A stretch of 64,000 nucleotides of DNA from Fennellomyces sp. T-0311 (lineage: Eukaryota > Mucoromycota > Mucoromycetes > Mucorales > Lichtheimiaceae), in NCBI GenBank assembly GCA_025266875.1, contig JALLLT010000010.1, forward strand, positions 744,001-808,000. The letters run 5' to 3'. Position numbers and translations under genes: made by a program. The notes under the pieces were generated by a model that was given only the letters and a program-made list of their open reading frames with translations, had not been told where the DNA came from and ran no database searches. Shown here in pieces: positions 26,921 through 37,750 of the stretch; positions within the stretch are counted from its first letter, which is position 1, and each line of letters begins with the position of its first letter.

Positions 26921-28230
26921 CTAAAACCATCCGCCATCCTCCTCTTCCTATTTGCAATCACGGTGAGTATAACGCGCTTCCATTCAAGAAAAAAAAAACT
27001 AGCCAACTTACGACGGTGACTTCTCCCGTATCCCCATCAATCTGTGTGATCGTAACATCGTCATTTCCCCAAAAGTTTTCTTCCCGTTCAATGATTGTGG
27101 TATCGCCATTTTCATCTGAACGTGTGTATACGCGTTAATATACTATCCAAGGAAATTCTCCACCCTGAACCTTACTCGTCTGAATGATAGTTTGATCTCC
27201 GTCTTCATTATTAATAATGGTTGTGTTTACACCATTATCATCCGCGGGTGGTGGTGGGTAGTCTGCAGGTGGGTAAGAGTCTGCTGGTGGATATGAGTCT
27301 GCTGGTGGATACGATTCTGGAGGTGGAGGAGGTTGTTGATATTGTTCTAAAGATACGCCAAATCAAGGAGACAAACAAGAAAAATGTGAGCTAATTGTGT
27401 AAACAAATCAGTACGTGCTTACGTTGCTCGAGTTGATCCTGCTGACGTTGAAGTTCCTCGTTTTGTCGCTGAAGCTCTTCAATTTGTTCACTCTGTTCTT
27501 GCTCATGGTTGACGAATTCAGCAATACCATAACCTGCCAAACCAGCAACAGCGGCACCAGCTGCCACCTTCATGCCAGTGGACATGCCTCCTGATGATTT
27601 GTGACCTTGCTGGCCGGGGTAACTTCCGTGTGCGGGCTGTGGCTGATAGCCTGGTTGAGGGTAGCCTGGTTGAGGGTATCCGCCTTGTTGGCCAGGATAG
27701 CCTCTCTGTTGGCCAGGATATCCACCCTGTTGCGGAGGATATCCTTGCTGCTGTGGTGGGTAACCTTGCTGCTGGGGAGGATATCCTTGTTGGTGGGGAG
27801 GATATCCTTGTTGCTGAGGAGGATATCCTTGTTGCTGGGGCGGATAGCCTTGTTGCGGAGGCGGATAGCCTTGTTGTTGTCCGTAACCTCGTTGAGGGGG
27901 AGGCTGCTGACCATAACCTTGCTGGGGAGGGTATCCAGGTTGCTGAGGCTGCTGCTGAGGGTATCCGCCATAAGCTGGTGGCGGCGGTGCAGCACCGAAT
28001 TTTGTGCGAGGATCTTCCCAAGAGGTGGTGTGGTTGTTGTGATCGATATAATAACTATATGGAACAATTTTAAGCTTTGGATTTCTTTTTCATTCTCGGA
28101 GATACTTACTACCGACCGTCTGGAGCTTGGCGAGCTTCCCAACCTGTGAAAAGTGTGTTCAGTAACTGTTGGCAACAAAACGCTCTCTTCGACGGTGAGA
28201 ATACCAACCTGGAGGCAACGGAGCAGACAT
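26921..28230 (-). CDS. WW-domain, Pro/Gln/Tyr-rich, glycine-zipper protein (paralog 2)
   Basis: Six exons: 28209-28230, 28110-28143, 27423-28054, 27176-27346, 27012-27115 and 26921-26947, giving 329 aa. The first three exons match paralog 1 in position: [22 protein letters not shown] domain, then a long QQGYPPQ repeat region, the glycine zipper ([17 protein letters not shown]) and a longer Gln/Glu coiled coil ([19 protein letters not shown]). Extra exons not in paralog 1 add a YPPAD repeat and a repetitive beta-like stretch ([34 protein letters not shown]). The end EEEDGGWF matches paralog 1. The large plus-strand frames at 27594-28149 are shadows of the repeats. Confidence 0.88.
27245..27330 (-). 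repeat. in-frame repeat coding SYPPAD
   Basis: Three to four copies of an 18-bp-like unit (plus-strand gtctgctggtggata) encode repeated Ser-Tyr-Pro-Pro-Ala-Asp in WW paralog 2. Confidence 0.7.
27640..27960 (-). repeat. in-frame low-complexity repeat coding GYPPQQQ
   Basis: Tandem ~21 bp units (plus-strand ggaggatatccttgttgctg and variants) encode Gly-Tyr-Pro-Pro-Gln units. This type of low-complexity sequence is often aggregation- or phase-separation-prone. Confidence 0.75.
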
Positions 28231-28808
28231 TTACGGGGAAAAAAGGTGTTTGAAATATCGGCCAGTTGCCCACAAACTTTTCAATACGGAGTGCACACGG
28301 TCCATTGCAACACCCCCTTCTTAAAATGGCAACTTGAACAGAGGCAGAAATCAAGTGCCATCATTTACCCGGGTTTATGGCCTAAACATTGGCTATGTGG
28401 CATGCAGCATATCACGTGCAGAACAAGAATCCAACGGCAACCCAACAAAACAGGCTACGGACGTTTTGTCAGCTCCATAAAGAAAAAATTGGAAAATAGG
28501 TTTGCCGTCTTATCCTGGACGATCTTAATGAGCGCGTAATTATAATACTTCTATTATCAGCAAAAGCCAATTGATGACTGGTCTGCATATCAATCGGGCC
28601 AACAAAACATTAGCCGTTTTGCCGCGCAACACGTAATCTTATATTTGTATACCAAATTCTTCCACTGCGCTTCTTGTTGACAACCTTTTCCATAAGCTCA
28701 CTAAAAAATCAGCTACACTTCATCACACTTTGCGTTACCATCGATAAATCTTTTTTCTCTTGCAACGCTGGCTACTGTCTATTTTTATTAAACTTTTAAT
28801 GATCGCTT

Positions 28809-28964
28809 ATGGCCTCGGACAAACTGGATTTCACCTGGAGATGGTATGATTTTTAAGCTAAATATTCGAGCCTTACAACATTCAGGAACAAGTTTGCTGA
28901 GCCAGAACTACCTGATTTATATAGTCTCCGACACCATGACGCCATGCGGCATTCAGTGCTCTAA
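28809..28964 (+). other. possible 37-codon two-exon frame or gene fragment
   Basis: ATG at 28809, 5' splice site after 28843 and an acceptor before 28886 would join to a 37-residue frame beginning MASDKLDFTWRW and continuing NKFAEPELPDLYSLRHHDAM. The peptide looks protein-like, but I recognise no family and the frame stops early. It may be the N-terminal relic of a broken gene. Confidence 0.22.
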
Positions 28965-30317
28965 GCACCTTGCATTGGAAAAGCTCCACGTGTACTCTTT
29001 TTTTGTGGCTGGAATCTCGATAGCTTGTGGAACACTCTGAATCAGAAAACATAACGTTGACAATCATACGCATACGCAATCAGAAAACGCCCTTGAACTT
29101 TGATCTCACAAACTCAAGTCATTGATCAAGGATATTCTTGCCATGAGTACATAATCAGGAATATTAGATCCATGCCTTTTCACATCAAAAAATGCATGAT
29201 AAATAAGAGCGCTACTAGAGATGCAGCGATAAAGCGTGCAGATAGTTAAAAAAGTACTGCAGTATTCCTAAGCCGCGTACCGAATCCAAACACGCCCATC
29301 TGCTCCGCCGGCCTATAGTTGCAATTGCTGTGTCGGGATCGCTTATTAGTTTATATATTACTTGAAATCTGATATGTTCTTGGGCAAAAGCGATGATATC
29401 GCTAAACCTGGCCATGAAGTATGTAGGCATAGCAAAAAAATTACCAGTATGTATGTGCGCATAGAAGAGCACATATATAGGAGGTATATAAGGCGGACTC
29501 AGTCATAGATTCTCAACGACATACTATGCACTTTCTTTCACTACTTGTCATCAAATTAATCGAATACAAGTTTATTTACCATCCTCAAGAATGTCTCCTT
29601 CGAGATTTGGTTTGTAAGAGCATTGCCTAGCATCAATCTTTGAAATTAAGCTTTTCTTTCGAATTGATCAATGGCTTTCCGGACACTTAACTAAGTGAGA
29701 GTGGCGAAGCAACGACCGCTCTCTTAATACAACTGTACTTTTTCTGTGGCAGAGGAATGACTGTTCTTCGCGGGGCAGGTGGGAACAGCGATAACAAACC
29801 TGAAAGGAGCCACCACTAATTGTGATTTACATACCACAAGTCATTGTGCTATTAGCGCTCTTCTCGCAAAACATAATGGATGTTGCATGGTATTAGTTAG
29901 GCAAGATATGGTGCTTGCTATTAAGATAGGTATTCCATAAAGACTTCCATAACTTTATATATAATACAGTGGTCTACCATGCATAATGACGCAGACAATG
30001 CTTTGAAGTTTAATGTGCTTTATTTGAGTTTATATCAAACCGGGTCTATTTTCCAACGTGCCCGATCCTGCAATTATTAAGACGGCTAAATCTTTACTTA
30101 CGTACAACTGTGTAATTAGACTTACAGAATACGAAAATGAATCAGTAGCAACCTATATCGTGCAACCACTGCTTAGTGATGTAAAAATTACGTATGTGCT
30201 ATGTTAGATTTAAGGTAAAAATGAAACCCGAGGTTTCACGTATCAAAAATCACTGTGTGCTTTTAACCAAGATGGAGATAGTCTATCTGTTGAATCGCTT
30301 CTTCGCGTTCTCACTGC

Positions 30318-30465
30318 AAATAATTTTTGGTGAATAATTTTTTGAAGTGGTTAAACGCAAGCTTTTTAACCACTTGTATTACCATTTTTAGCAACTCAAG
30401 CTGTTAAAAAGCTTATGTTTAACCACTTCAAAAAGCCATTCACCAAAATTCACCGAAAATTATTT
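30318..30465. repeat. foldback / MITE-like inverted repeat, ~148 bp
   Basis: The left arm starts aaataatttttggtgaat and contains gaagtggttaaac and aagctttttaac. The right arm is its reverse complement with a small insertion (gttaaaaagctt, gtttaaccacttc, attcaccgaaaattattt). Arms are about 60-70 bp around a short loop. Transcribed, it would form a long hairpin. No coding capacity. Target-site duplication is not obvious. Confidence 0.8.
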
Positions 30466-30640
30466 CCGGTATCTACTTTCAATCCGTCTGTTAATAGCGT
30501 AATATATACAAAAAATATCGTGGGTCTCTGCTACTTTTGTTTAAAGAACTATATTCACAAATGAAGGTAAATTTTGCTTGCTAAATGTATTTATTATGCA
30601 GGGTACAAGCAATATCGCCATATTGATATATAAATGATGT

Positions 30641-32430
30641 CTAAAATTCAAATGTTTCGTGGTGGAAATCAAAATTATGCTTCGTCGCTTCATTGATAAT
30701 CGTTGTCATGAATGGGACCGAGCCGCAGGTATGGACCCACACATTTGTATGCCCGGCTTCATGTGCAATCTTGTCTAGTCGTTCAGGTACGTTGGGGCGT
30801 TGACCCTGGATTACAGTACATCCAAGAGACTTAGCAAGTTGCCGACATTTTTCATGGTCGGGCTCACGTGTCAGATGGATCGTTACGTCCAGTTGCACAG
30901 ATGAAGAATAGGTCATGCAATGCTGTATATAATCAGTGAAAGGTAGTACCTCATCTAGATATGTAAAATATTAGTACCGTAACTACAGATCCACATAATA
31001 TAAACAAAAATGGTGTTTGTACTCACCGGTGTTGATGGATGACCAAATTAAGTATGCCCGGTGCACAGATGACCGCCGGATGGTGTGTTCAACACAGTCT
31101 TTGAGAATCGTCAGTCCAGGCGTGATACCGATTCCAAGTGCAAAGAGAACCACAACTTCGTAATCGAGATAACGTAGACGCGGTCCGTAGGGTCCATCTA
31201 CTCGCAACGCCACCTTCTTTTCATCCCGGACAGCCTCCATCAGATTACGTGTACCATCACCAAGTGCTTTGATATGGATCGATGCTGCGAGTTCTGACGA
31301 GTCCCCATCTTTTTTGAAAATATCAGAGACGGTCATGGGGTACCAGTCGCCATGCTGCTCGATCCAATTCCTCCAGCCCTTCTTGCCAGTCAAAAATGCA
31401 GCAAAGAGATATTGGCCCGGTCGGAATTTATCGAGAAGTCCATAAGTAAATTTGGCGTGTATAATCTTCTCGTTGTATTGCTCCACTTCAATTAATTCGA
31501 TCGGCTGATACCACGATCGGTATGATCGGAGCATACGATCTATTATCCACAGCAGCGTGGGTGGGGCGAAAAAGTAGATGCATGACCATTCGTGCCACAT
31601 TGCGCCACCGGTTCCAAGGAGGAAGCCGACGAGATGTGTGTAGTAAAATGTTCGAAAGTAGGTGCGTCGAATATAGTTGAATGTGGGAACAAATAGAATG
31701 ATGTAGCCGATAGTGCTCACCGTCCCAGAGAAATACTCCTCACTGAACATAAACGCGTCATACCAATGTCCATTAGCGTATGCGGCTTCCCACCTTTTAA
31801 AATAAGCAAAAGTTTAGTAAATTTAAAGGTTTGGAGGATGGGTTGCAATCTTTACCATCTGTATACGGAATGCAGAATAGTCTCCGCCAAACCAACTCGA
31901 GCAACCCAGCGGTGGATAGGTACAAGTTCTTCAAAAGTGAGGCCGCATAAGCTCGTCAGGATATTGTTTCGTGTAGCGAGTATAATTGCAAAACTCCAGT
32001 TGGCCTGGCAGACGTAGACTGCACGACGGTCCAAAACTCCAAGGATTGGGAATTCATAGCTCTCCACTTCGGGATGAAGTTTGAAGGGGGCAAAGTAGCA
32101 AAATACGAAGTTGATAAGGGAGAACAAAGTCATGCCAAGAAGATGTTTAAGGGAGATCATGGTTGCAATGTATGGTACTGTCACTGTGTGCTCGAGCGGG
32201 CGGAGGAGGTCGTTAATCATATCCAGAGGAGTGGTGATATCGCGGTATTCTTTGTCGTTGCCTGTCCTCCGTCGTTTACCATTTCGTCGTCGTCGTTGAC
32301 GCGCCCATGTTTTTAATAGTTGGTCTGTCTGATAGAGCAGGCAGTACAAGAGGAAAACCACCCAACAAAACAGTAGGTACGAATAGCCAGCCTTGTGGAA
32401 ATCTGTGAATGGGTGAACCGGACCAGGCAT
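30641..32430 (-). CDS. ferric-chelate reductase (FRE family, NADPH oxidase-like)
   Basis: Three exons: 31856-32430, 31027-31793 and 30641-30954, giving 551 aa. The N-terminal half has several membrane helices with His pairs for two haems (PIHRWVARVGLAETILHSVY; YYTHLVGFLLGTGGAMWHEW). The FAD-binding part has KFRPGQYLFAAFL and WYPMTVS, and the NAD(P)-binding part has GIGITPGLTIL and CGSVPF, with a terminal FEF. Such enzymes reduce extracellular ferric iron using cytosolic NADPH. The start MPGPVHPF is the first ATG of the frame; a longer N-terminus spliced from upstream is not excluded. It lies two genes from a siderophore-type transporter on the same strand, suggesting shared iron uptake. Confidence 0.9.
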
Positions 32431-32762
32431 ACAGTTATGTAGAGAGAAGTAACCAGGAACACAGATGAAAAGCTGAACGCCAGATCTATCATTGTCATTG
32501 TTAGCCGCAAATCCCCGCCAAACTTTGGCAAACCAGAATTAAGGTGCCATTTCTCATAAGTTTTTTTTTCTTCTATTTCCAATCAGATAACTTTATTTCC
32601 TTTCAGAGGAAAGTGCGACCATCCGATCGGATAAACAGCTGAGTTTTAAGGGTAACACAACGAGACCGCTGATGATGGGTCATCAGCTGTTGCTCAGGGA
32701 GCAAGATAGTACTTTAAACATTATATCTCCATAGTTCGACTAAATTGGCAAGTCAAAAGTAA
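32431..32762. other. promoter of the ferric reductase gene
   Basis: 332 bp between the small membrane protein and the reductase. Minus-strand frames here are short. Two GATA-like core sequences (TGATAG, AGATAA in either orientation) are visible; iron repressors of fungi bind GATA-type sites, but such short motifs are frequent by chance. Confidence 0.35.
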
Positions 32763-33229
32763 TCAGATCCGGGGTTCTGCACTGCTTTGCAGCACCGCGC
32801 CATAGTCGTTGCCGCGGTGGCGAACTGTGTCTTTGTCATACGCGTTTCTGAAAAGACCGACTTCCTCCTCATTTTGGTCTGGCTCGTCGTCTTTATCGTC
32901 CCGATCCACGGCCGCTTCCCATTGTCGCAGAGTGTATCCAGTCAACCACAAGACAAATGTAACGCCGCATGCAATATAGGCGAGAGTCCATGTCATGAGT
33001 AGTGGTAAATCGTCAAAAATCCACACGCGTTTGGGCGGATGTTCTGGTAATCCAGGAGGACGAGGCATTCCACTCCCTGGTCCCCCGAAAGCATCGTATA
33101 ATTCCTTAATGCGTCGTTGAGTACTGTGCTGAAGTAATAAAGCGTTTTACGTACATTTTTGAGTGAAGTATCATCAGCGAGCACGAAATATATTGCTGTC
33201 AACAAAAACAACAGATACGAAGTGAGCAT
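32763..33229 (-). CDS. small type-I membrane protein, unknown
   Basis: The start codon at 33229 opens a signal peptide (MLTSYLLFLLTAIYFVLADD). The second part (IKELYDAFGGPGSGMPRPPG, then PPKRVWIFDDLPLL and one membrane helix MTWTLAYIACGVTFVLWLTG) is in another frame and needs removal of either 26 nt (strong donor gtacgt) or 56 nt (weak donor gtgctc), both ending at the acceptor before 33144 or so. The tail is acidic cytosolic sequence ending SSAEPRI. About 130-140 aa. Not recognised. It is collinear with the reductase and transporter, so it may be an accessory iron-uptake protein (inference from place only). Confidence 0.6.
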
Positions 33230-33411
33230 GATTGTGTCGGAACAAGAAAGAGAGAGTTAAAAATTGATCGTCTCACGAACTGTTAAGTAACAATGGCGAA
33301 GTAATAAAAAGCGCGCTTTTGCATACAGCCCGAAAAATTTAAAGTATTTTGATAATTGATGATGATATATATTAATATATTAATAGTAGTAATATTGTAA
33401 AAATAATATGC

Positions 33412-35562
33412 TTATGAAAGAATGTACTTCTTGAATTTCTGGAACAAAGTAGCATTTGGATCAGCTGGCGCGGTAGCAGGCTCCTCCGCAACAGCAGGCT
33501 TGTCCTTGTGATCACCCTTCTCATCGCTGGCAATGGAGATACCCTCCTTTTCACTTTCTTCAGGGACTTCAAAGCGCTTACTATTTCGGAGGCCAAAGGA
33601 TTTCATAGGGAACGTAAGGAATAATGTCAAAATAGCCATGCACAAATGGATAATGGTCTGCTTGCGTTGAACGCTTCCATATGCAAGTTTGAGACCCTCA
33701 AATTGGTCATCGGGAAGGCTCTGGGCGAACTTGATATCGGACATGATCTTCTTGGCATTATATTCACCGGGAATATGTTTAGCAAACTCTTGGGGCAGTA
33801 ATTGGTTCCAAATAGCACCAGCAACAGTCGAGCCGACACTGCTAGTGATGGATTGACCAATTTGATAGAAAGCAGTAACCATGGCAAGATCTATAGGTAA
33901 TAAGTTAGACTGAGAGGTGCCATCAAGGAGTGATCCAGTGACAATTACCTTCGTGAGGTACTGAACTCTGAACTGCAACAATGAACGGCACTTCCATAAG
34001 ACCAGTACCGATGCCTGCGATAACCTGGGAGACAACAAGGAAAGCATCCGAAGAATAGGGCTGGCGGGCTTGAATCATGAGACCAAGAGCAACAATTAAG
34101 ACACAGATACCAGTCCAGAGGTAAGGGCGCCAAATTCTGGTCTTCATCATCAAATAACCAGTGATAGCCTGGAAAGTAATGGCAGCAACACTGAAACCAA
34201 TGACCAATCGAGCAGTACGTCCAGGTGTGACTCGCCGGGTGACTTGAATATATGTACGCAAGTAGAGACCGTTAGTGGATGAACCGATGGTGTTAGCAGA
34301 CACAGCAAGGACACCCAACATAGCAGTCTGGTTGGGCCATTTAGAAATTGGCAATACGGGCTTTGTGGCGACTTTAACTTCCCAGTAAACAAGAACGACC
34401 CAGGTGATAACACCACCAATCAAACAGCCCAAAGTTCGTGCTAATGGCGAATGCGTATTAGCATCTTCGTAACATTGACTATTAGTTGCACTTACAGTTG
34501 GTCCAGCCACCCCACGTTCCTTCCAAAACGAAAGGAAGGAGAATCATACATAAGCCGCCAACGAGCAAAGTACATCCAACCAAGTCAAGTTCAGTAGCAT
34601 AAAATTTGAGAGTCTCGAGCAAGCCACGATTTCCAATGACTCGACGACGTTCCTCATAGTACTCATTAAGCTGACCAGAACGCTTGATTCTATACTGAGG
34701 AAGCCAAAGGCCGACGAGGATAGGGATGGAGCAAACAAGGATAATAAGCGGAACCATACCGTAACCCCAGCGCCACTGTCCGGGATATTCACCGTCATAA
34801 AGGAGACTGTCAGTCACCAGGGACGTACAGAACATGTTGATAATGGTGGGAAGCTGGAGAACACCATGATAGAAACCTCGGTTTCTAATATCGGTCATGT
34901 CTACACGTAAATGGGTTAAAATATATACCTTTTTTTGAAGCACATTCACATACCTCCGGTAAGAATAGGAATTAAGATCATGATGCCAGTATCACCAAAA
35001 GTATTCAAGATTTGGCCACCCTGACAGTTGAGCATTAAGATAAAGTAGTGTTACTAAAGTACAGAAGCACATACCACAAAAGTTCCGTAGTCATTGGCAT
35101 TCGCTTGAATAATGTAGGAGCACATGTAAAGCACAAGGGCAACAGTGAATGCTTCAGCTCTTCCGATCATATCCGAAAGTTTGGAGTATATTGGGAACAG
35201 GACAGATTGCAAAATACTGCTCAGAGTTTTCAGGATACTCTGGAGATGGTTGGCCTGCAGTACACTTGTCACCGGGGCGGTCAACGCCTGGGTCAGGAAG
35301 TTCTCCCAAGAGAAGGCCCATCGAACAAAAAGGATACTGCATTTGACAAGATTTCGTTAGATTGATGGCCAGAAACAATTTTATATTTATGCACAGCCGT
35401 GTAAGAAGCATCCACATACCCAGCATAAATAGCGAAAATAGTAAATTTTGTAGAGGACTTCTTGATAAGCTCGGCCTTCTTGACACCAGGAGCAACAAGT
35501 GTAGCAATTCCTGCTGTAGCTGCTGCTGTAACTTCAACGCCTTCCTTCTTCGTGTCTTCCAT
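33412..35562 (-). CDS. MFS siderophore-iron transporter-like protein
   Basis: Six exons: 35420-35562, 35075-35336, 34954-35020, 34496-34900, 33949-34440 and 33412-33890, giving 615 aa. About 14 hydrophobic segments in the SIT/ARN arrangement of fungal major-facilitator proteins: STKFTIFAIYAGILFVRWAF at the first helix, YSKLSDMIGRAEAFTVAL as the helix 2-3 loop, TFGDTGIMILIPILTGD, RWGYGMVPLIILVCSIPILV, WGGWTNSRTLGCLIGG and NQLLPQEFAKHIPG near the end. Both tails are charged and cytosolic. The start METDKK-like residue order is MEDTKKEGVEV at 35562; an ATG three codons upstream is possible. Substrate (ferric siderophore) is inferred from family resemblance and the neighbouring ferric reductase. 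Confidence 0.85.
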
Positions 35563-37750
35563 GGAGAACAATGGTTGTTGAGAAAGAGAACAAAAAGCTG
35601 ATCCAGACGCGGGCGATGATCATGTAAAATAATAACGAGCGGGGTTTCTACTCACTGTGGCTCAACTCGAAAACCCGGCTCGCACAGATCGTGCAGGCTC
35701 TTGTTTATCTGATGTTACATTGCTTTGATCTCAGGTGACACGAGCATCTCCACCCTGGTGCAACCATTAAGAATCACTCTATACCAGGGAAGAACACAAT
35801 AGCGATCATTGCTGCCATGAAATTGCTAGATACAAAAAATTAGGTAGCTATGATATAGAAATGGGCTCAAGTATATCTCATACTTATTTTTTAAAGACGA
35901 AATAATTGGAGACGTCAGAAACTGGAGATTCGTGCAACTACAGTGTTTCGTCGTTTTACTTTTTTCTTTTAGGAATTACCGACTTCGCTTGATAATCCTC
36001 AAAACAGGAAACTAGAATCCCGGAAACAGATCGTTCCAAGAAATACCGCGGTTCGGATTCACATTTACCAAGCGCCGGCGATTACAATGGTCAAACTAAC
36101 TTTTTTTCAGGTGAGATGAAACTTCTCACTATTGTATATAAAAATATGTACAGGTGACGATTGAATTATTCAATTATTTATGAGAGCGATACGCCTTACG
36201 ATTTTGCGTAGCCACACGTGAATATCCAAGAGTAAATAAACAGTTCGATGTGTCATACAAAAATTTTGATCTGATAAAAGCGGGGAGGCCTCACCGAAAC
36301 TTTGTACCTCCATTTCAGTCACCTTATCCCAAAAAGTGAACGGGCGCGGATGACCCGGTATAAAGGTTTGCATTTCAATAATCGGGCGTATTGCCCAAAG
36401 ATTATGCTGACTGTTCCATCGCACATCTATGACCATTTTTGTATCCATGATCATACGTTTTTTTGTACACAAACCAGAGGTGCTTTCTCTTTGTTACCTT
36501 AAATGCGATTATGCACGACAGAAACCGTCGGATCAGACTATTTTCTTTCCTGTTTTGCTGGCGCTACTTTACACAGTAAAGTGCGAAACTTGATACTATA
36601 TTCTTCACCCACTGCTGTCCAATACTACCGATCGGAATCTTATTGATCATCTGTGTCACCGACGCGCTTCCCAAAACCGGTGATAATACTCCCAACTCCA
36701 TGGAACCAAATCTGCAGCATGAGATAGTAAGATAGAAACCATTCTTTCTTGGCAATCTATGATCGTCAGTGCGGAAACTTTATCAATGATTACATAACTG
36801 AAAAACAACATTGAAGCACGCACACGTAGGACAAATTTTGACAGCACTAATCCGTCACTCGCCTAATTTTTCTTGCTGAGTTACCTAAGCTCGCACAACT
36901 CACTCCGCATCAGCTCATTAAATGTACCAAAATCTCGGCACTGGAGATGCATTAACCTTCATCGGGGATATCGTATTGTTACCTGATATTACACTTGGTA
37001 CAACACAAGGTACCAGTAACTTAAAGCTAGTTATCATCATTGTCCCTTCTGTCAACCATCCCCACGTGCGAATGGGAGCATAGGTAGCCGCGGTTTTCCT
37101 GACTCCACCAAGCTCTTCGCTATCTGTCGCTAGAACGGAACAATTTTACTAGCTATTAATTCGCTAGCTCCCGAGCTTTCACATGCTCCTCTACGTAGAA
37201 TTACACTTGACCGTACCCTTGAAGTATGGTGTACGGAGGGTGGGCCGCGCGTATTATGCGCACTACTACCATAAAAGTATGAATATGTCATGTAGCGCGT
37301 CACAAAAGTATACTGCTAATAGACTGTCTTTTGTGGTATCGAACTCTTTATTTAGTTTAGTCTTCTATATTTCGATTTTGACAGCTACTACGTTAGCAAT
37401 CTATAACACCCCTGAACCCTGGTTACGGATGATGGGCCGCGCTCATTTTATGATTGGCTTCTACTTTGTATGTATAGGTGATATGTCACACGTCACGATG
37501 CTATAGTCACAGTTTCTAGCTAATCCTTAGTATCTACCGTAGCCCTCTAAATCGTTTAGCGCCTTAGTATTCATTTTTAAAGCTACTGCGAAGATGTACG
37601 TTATATATGAAATCGTACTTTAATTACTATTATTTTTGGGGAATATCATGATCAAAAATATTACTATTGGACGTTTATGATGCGATTGCTTTCATAAACT
37701 GTCGTAACCGTTCGAGTTTGAGCTGTAGAGTTTCGTTAGAGATTAATACT
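35563..37750. other. intergenic DNA between transporter and myosin V
   Basis: About 2.2 kb. It holds the transporter promoter and the myosin V 3' flank. A 107-codon plus-strand frame at 37183-37506 has no recognisable content and no supporting signals, so it is not called. Confidence 0.5.

Larger units (their letters stand above)
28231..30640. other. intergenic DNA with a foldback element and a possible gene fragment
   Basis: About 2.4 kb, AT-rich. It holds a possible tiny two-exon frame at 28809-28964 and a strong inverted repeat at 30318-30465, listed separately. Nothing else is recognised. Confidence 0.5.

Noticed and set aside
27594..28149. Long plus-strand frames opposite WW paralog 2
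   Set aside because: Antisense shadows of the GYPPQ repeats; the minus-strand spliced model explains the region fully.
32431..33229. Treating the small membrane protein as the N-terminus of the ferric reductase
   Set aside because: It ends in its own stop codon (32763-32765) and the reductase has a good start at 32430. No splice pair joining them was evident.
37183..37506. 107-codon plus-strand frame with a hydrophobic part
   Set aside because: No recognisable family, no promoter or splice support, and the composition fits chance in AT-rich DNA.
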